Part shown: positions 5,014 to 7,400 of the stretch, in pieces | Position numbering within the stretch: position 1 is the first letter of the stretch | Layout: each line of letters opens with the position of its first letter | DNA from: an uncultured Collinsella sp. | GTDB taxonomy: Bacteria > Actinomycetota > Coriobacteriia > Coriobacteriales > Coriobacteriaceae | Direction of reading: 5' to 3' | Length of the DNA: 7,400 nucleotides | Assembly: GCA_902495985.1 (NCBI GenBank) | Contig: CABUZF010000047.1 | Location: 1 to 7,400, forward strand | Notes under the pieces: generated by a model | What the model was told of the DNA's origin: nothing | The model's input: only the letters and a program-made list of their open reading frames with translations | The model's database searches: none | Translations under genes and position numbers: made by a program

Positions 5014-6078
5014 TTAGTTAAGGCGCTCCACAAAGAAATCTGCCATGGAGAGGAACAGCTCGCGTGCGTGCGGATCAAGCTCAACGTTCTCGATGGCCGC
5101 TTTGGCCTTAGCGGTCAGGTCGAGCGCGTAAGTGTGGGCGTAATCGATGGAGCCGGTCTCTTGGAAGATCTCCACGGCGCGTGCGAGCTGCGCGGGATCA
5201 TCGGTGCCCGAGGAAAGAATCGCCTCGACCTCGTCGTGGTAGCGCTCATCAGAGAGGGCATGTACGGCGACAAGCGTGCGCTTGCCCTCGGTGATGTCGG
5301 TGCGGAAGTCCTTGTTGGCGGCTTCCTTAGTGCCGACAAGGTTGAGCAGGTCGTCCTGAATCTGAAAGGCAAGGCCCGTGTGCAGGCCAAAGGCGCGCAG
5401 CGCTTCGATTTGCTTATCGCTGCCGCCGCCGATAATGGCTCCGGCGGCAAGCGGCGTGGCTCCGCTGTAAAACGCGGTCTTGTGCGTCGCCATGTCCAGG
5501 TAGTCATCAACCGAGATATCAAAGCGCCCGTCACGGACCCAACCCAGGTCGAGTGCTTGACCCTCGATGGTGCGGACGATCATCTCGGTAAGCTCGTGGA
5601 GCACGCGCAGCTTCACGTCGGACTCAAGCGTAGGGTCGTCGAGAACCGTCTTGGTGACCATGGTGAGCGCCAGGTCGCCACAATTGATGGCAAGCCCCGT
5701 GCCCTCGGTAAGGTGCATGCAGGGCTTGCCTCGACGAAGCTGTCCGTTGTCGGCGATGTCGTCGTGGATCAGCGCGCCCGACTGGAAATGCTCGATGGCT
5801 GCCGCGGCGCTGCGGGCGCTCTCAAAGCTGCCGCCCACTGCGGTTGCGGCGAGCATACAGATAAGCGGGCGGTGGCGCTTGCCGGCGTTGGCCGTAAAAG
5901 CCGAGAGCGGCGCATACAGGTAGCGCTCGATATCGGCAGAGGTCGCCTGTCCGTCAAAGAACGTGGCCAGATAGTCGTTAATCTGGTCAAAGTGCTGGGC
6001 TAAAAAGCTGGTAAACGGACTGGACACGGGTTCTCGCATTCTTTCTTGGGTTACATCGTTGCGGTGTGCAGATACCAT
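5014..6078 (-). CDS. All-trans polyprenyl diphosphate synthase (probably long-chain)
   Basis: This enzyme condenses isopentenyl diphosphate onto an allylic diphosphate primer to build isoprenoid chains, for example the side chain of menaquinone. In the 354-residue form, GKRHRP (67-71) and RRGKP (115-119) bind the diphosphates. The first Asp-rich motif is HDDIAD (D106, D107, D110), and the second is FQIQDDLLN (D242, D243), with Asn at 246 where Asp is common. KT (200-201) and DITEGKRTL (261-269) are also typical. The residues four and five places before the first motif are Ala and Gly, small ones, which favours a product longer than farnesyl. The first ATG (6078) has no ribosome binding site. 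The ATG at 6039 (residue 14) follows a weak AAGAAAG and would give 341 residues, a more usual length. It lies 74 bases after the PTS-HAD gene in the same direction and may be co-transcribed. Confidence 0.9.
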   Translation of the reverse strand: MVSAHRNDVTQERMREPVSSPFTSFLAQHFDQINDYLATFFDGQATSADIERYLYAPLSAFTANAGKRHRPLICMLAATAVGGSFESARSAAAAIEHFQSGALIHDDIADNGQLRRGKPCMHLTEGTGLAINCGDLALTMVTKTVLDDPTLESDVKLRVLHELTEMIVRTIEGQALDLGWVRDGRFDISVDDYLDMATHKTAFYSGATPLAAGAIIGGGSDKQIEALRAFGLHTGLAFQIQDDLLNLVGTKEAANKDFRTDITEGKRTLVAVHALSDERYHDEVEAILSSGTDDPAQLARAVEIFQETGSIDYAHTYALDLTAKAKAAIENVELDPHARELFLSMADFFVERLN

Positions 6079-6095
6079 ATTGCCACATTGGAGTT

Positions 6096-6149
6096 GCCGG
6101 CGCGTCTGTTTTGGCGATTTGGAGAAACGGGACGCGTGCGCGTGCCGGC
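6096..6149. repeat. Imperfect inverted repeat between the PTS-HAD and prenyl synthase genes
   Basis: GCCGGC (6096-6101) pairs with GCCGGC (6144-6149), and GCGTC (6102-6106) with GACGC (6131-6135), leaving an 8-base bulge on one side. It fills most of the 74-base gap. There is no T-tract, so termination is not supported. A 12-base palindrome GCTTATATAAGC (6151-6162) covers the stop codon next to it. Confidence 0.35.
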
Positions 6150-6152
6150 TGC

Positions 6153-7400
6153 TTATATAAGCCTAAAGTGCTCGAGCGCCTTGACGACGCCATCTTTGTC
6201 GACCGAGTCGGTGATGTAGTCGGCGCGCTTTTTGAGATAGTCTGGCGCATTGCCCATGGCGATACCGACATCGACGGCGTTCATCAGCGAGACGTCATTG
6301 CTGGCGTCGCCGATGCCGTATACGGTTCCATGGTGGGGATCGAGGGCGTCGAGTACAGACTGGATGCCCCCGCGCTTCGTGCATTCGCGGGGCGAGATTT
6401 CGGTTACCTCGAGTTCGAGCTCGTTAAAGCACAACAACGGCTCAAGTGCCTTATCTTGAGCGATGTGGTTGGCGAGCGATGTAGACATCAAGATCTTGTA
6501 GGCACTGTAATGTTGCAGCTGCGTGACTGCGTCGCCCAGGGTGCGCGCGTATCCGGGAGCATCGGGGGCATCGGCACTCATGCGCACAACGCCGTTGAGG
6601 CCCTCAAAGCGGATGACCTCGCCCGATTGCTCAAGGTAGGGGGCAAGACGCTGCAGCATACTGGGCGTCATCGACAGATCGCGAACTGCGTGTCCGTTGA
6701 TCTCGGCGTAACCGCCCGCAAGACAGACGATGCCGGTCCAGGGCAGCTCAAGAAGTTTGGGGTGGATGCAGCTCAGGGTGCGTCCCGTGCAGATAAAGGC
6801 CATGTTGCCGTTGGCGACAAACTCGCGGATTGCCTGCGAAACCGCCTCGTTGGGATAGGGGGAGAGGTCCCGCTCGTCTTCGGGAAGGTCTTGGGCGAGC
6901 CTGGGGTCTTGCCAGGCGAGCGTTCCGTCGATATCGAAGAAGCAGATATCGCCGCGCTTATGGGCTGCGCTGGCGGCAGGGGAGGCCGAGGTGGTGGGCA
7001 CAAATTCCGGCTCGAGGCCCATGATCTGGTCAAAATGCTCTTTAACGCGGGGAACGGAGATGCCGATGACCACCTGGGCGGTCTTGCCCGTAATGATGAG
7101 GCCCTTGGCGCCCACCGCGACAAATGATGCGTTATCTGCAACGATGGAAGGGTCTGCGACCTCGACGCGCAGGCGCGTGGCGCAGTTGGTTGCGCCCACG
7201 ATATTGCCAACGCCACCTAAAAGCTGAATTACCCGCTCAGCGAGGACGTGATCTTGATCGGATCGACTATCGACCTCGTCGTTGGGAGATTGCTCTTTGG
7301 CAAAGCCGCTTTCCGTTAAACGATCGATTGCCGCGCGATTGGCGACATGATCCTCGCGGCCCGGCGTCTTAAGGTCATAGACCAAGATGAGTGCTCGAAA
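6153..7400 (-). CDS. PTS sugar permease EIICB fused to a Cof-type HAD phosphatase, C-terminal part
   Basis: The frame is open to the right edge, so 415 residues of a longer protein are visible (numbered from 7400). The first residues read FRALILVYDLKTPGRED. LKTPGRE is the typical end of EIIC in glucose/N-acetylglucosamine-type permeases. Residues 50-128 are an EIIB domain with the phosphorylated cysteine in GATNCATRLR (C73). After an alanine-serine linker (about 131-148), residues 150-415 are a HAD phosphatase of the Cof type. It has FFDIDGTL with D156 and D158, CTGR (204-207), a C2 cap region, K342, and GDASND (D365, D369), so all catalytic positions are intact. The protein would import and phosphorylate a sugar, and the HAD domain could dephosphorylate it or a related ester. 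The substrate cannot be read here. An internal TTG at 7385 could be taken for a start, but the EIIC end motif spanning it argues for continuation upstream. Confidence 0.88.
   Translation of the reverse strand, partial: FRALILVYDLKTPGREDHVANRAAIDRLTESGFAKEQSPNDEVDSRSDQDHVLAERVIQLLGGVGNIVGATNCATRLRVEVADPSIVADNASFVAVGAKGLIITGKTAQVVIGISVPRVKEHFDQIMGLEPEFVPTTSASPAASAAHKRGDICFFDIDGTLAWQDPRLAQDLPEDERDLSPYPNEAVSQAIREFVANGNMAFICTGRTLSCIHPKLLELPWTGIVCLAGGYAEINGHAVRDLSMTPSMLQRLAPYLEQSGEVIRFEGLNGVVRMSADAPDAPGYARTLGDAVTQLQHYSAYKILMSTSLANHIAQDKALEPLLCFNELELEVTEISPRECTKRGGIQSVLDALDPHHGTVYGIGDASNDVSLMNAVDVGIAMGNAPDYLKKRADYITDSVDKDGVVKALEHFRLI

Noticed and set aside
5068..6003. 311-residue open frame on the plus strand
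   Set aside because: It lies antisense to the polyprenyl synthase, whose motifs are all in the minus-strand frame.
6066..7127. 353-residue open frame on the plus strand
   Set aside because: It is antisense to the EIIB-HAD coding frame and shows no recognisable domain.

Overview
The window looks like chromosomal DNA of a high-GC Gram-positive gut anaerobe of the Coriobacteriia, probably Collinsella or a close relative. This is inferred from GC-rich codon use, GAAAGGGG-type ribosome binding sites, a tRNA gene without an encoded CCA, and the gene content. No marker gene fixes the genus.

Layout. Positions 1-982 (+) hold the 3' part of a CstA-family transporter, followed by a strong intrinsic terminator (1025-1061). 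Positions 1167-3338 (+) encode a 723-residue protein that starts at a GTG. It has a winged-helix-like N-terminus, a long charged low-complexity middle, and a C-terminal Toprim-like domain resembling JetD (DUF2220), the nuclease subunit of Wadjet anti-plasmid systems. No JetA, JetB or JetC gene is visible. Positions 3339-3859 encode no protein. They are packed with palindromes: a 137-bp element with perfect 34-bp inverted ends, a 60-bp nested palindrome, and a roughly 144-bp structured element that carries copies of the 3' end of the neighbouring tRNA-Gln gene. There are also two related terminator-like hairpins.

Everything from 3860 to 7400 lies on the minus strand and is transcribed right to left. 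First is a PTS sugar permease (EIIC end plus EIIB) fused to a Cof-type HAD phosphatase, cut off by the right edge. Next come an all-trans polyprenyl diphosphate synthase, a protein with two peptidoglycan-binding domains and a degenerate amidase-like C-terminus (CwlM-like), and tRNA-Gln(UUG). The tRNA has its own apparent promoter inside the end of the preceding gene.

Functional picture. Nutrient uptake (CstA, PTS) and envelope functions (prenyl chain synthesis, peptidoglycan binding) sit next to each other, but the spacing does not show one tight operon. The two most unusual items are the JetD-like protein without Wadjet partners and the repeat-rich tRNA-Gln flank. The PTS-HAD fusion is the third.
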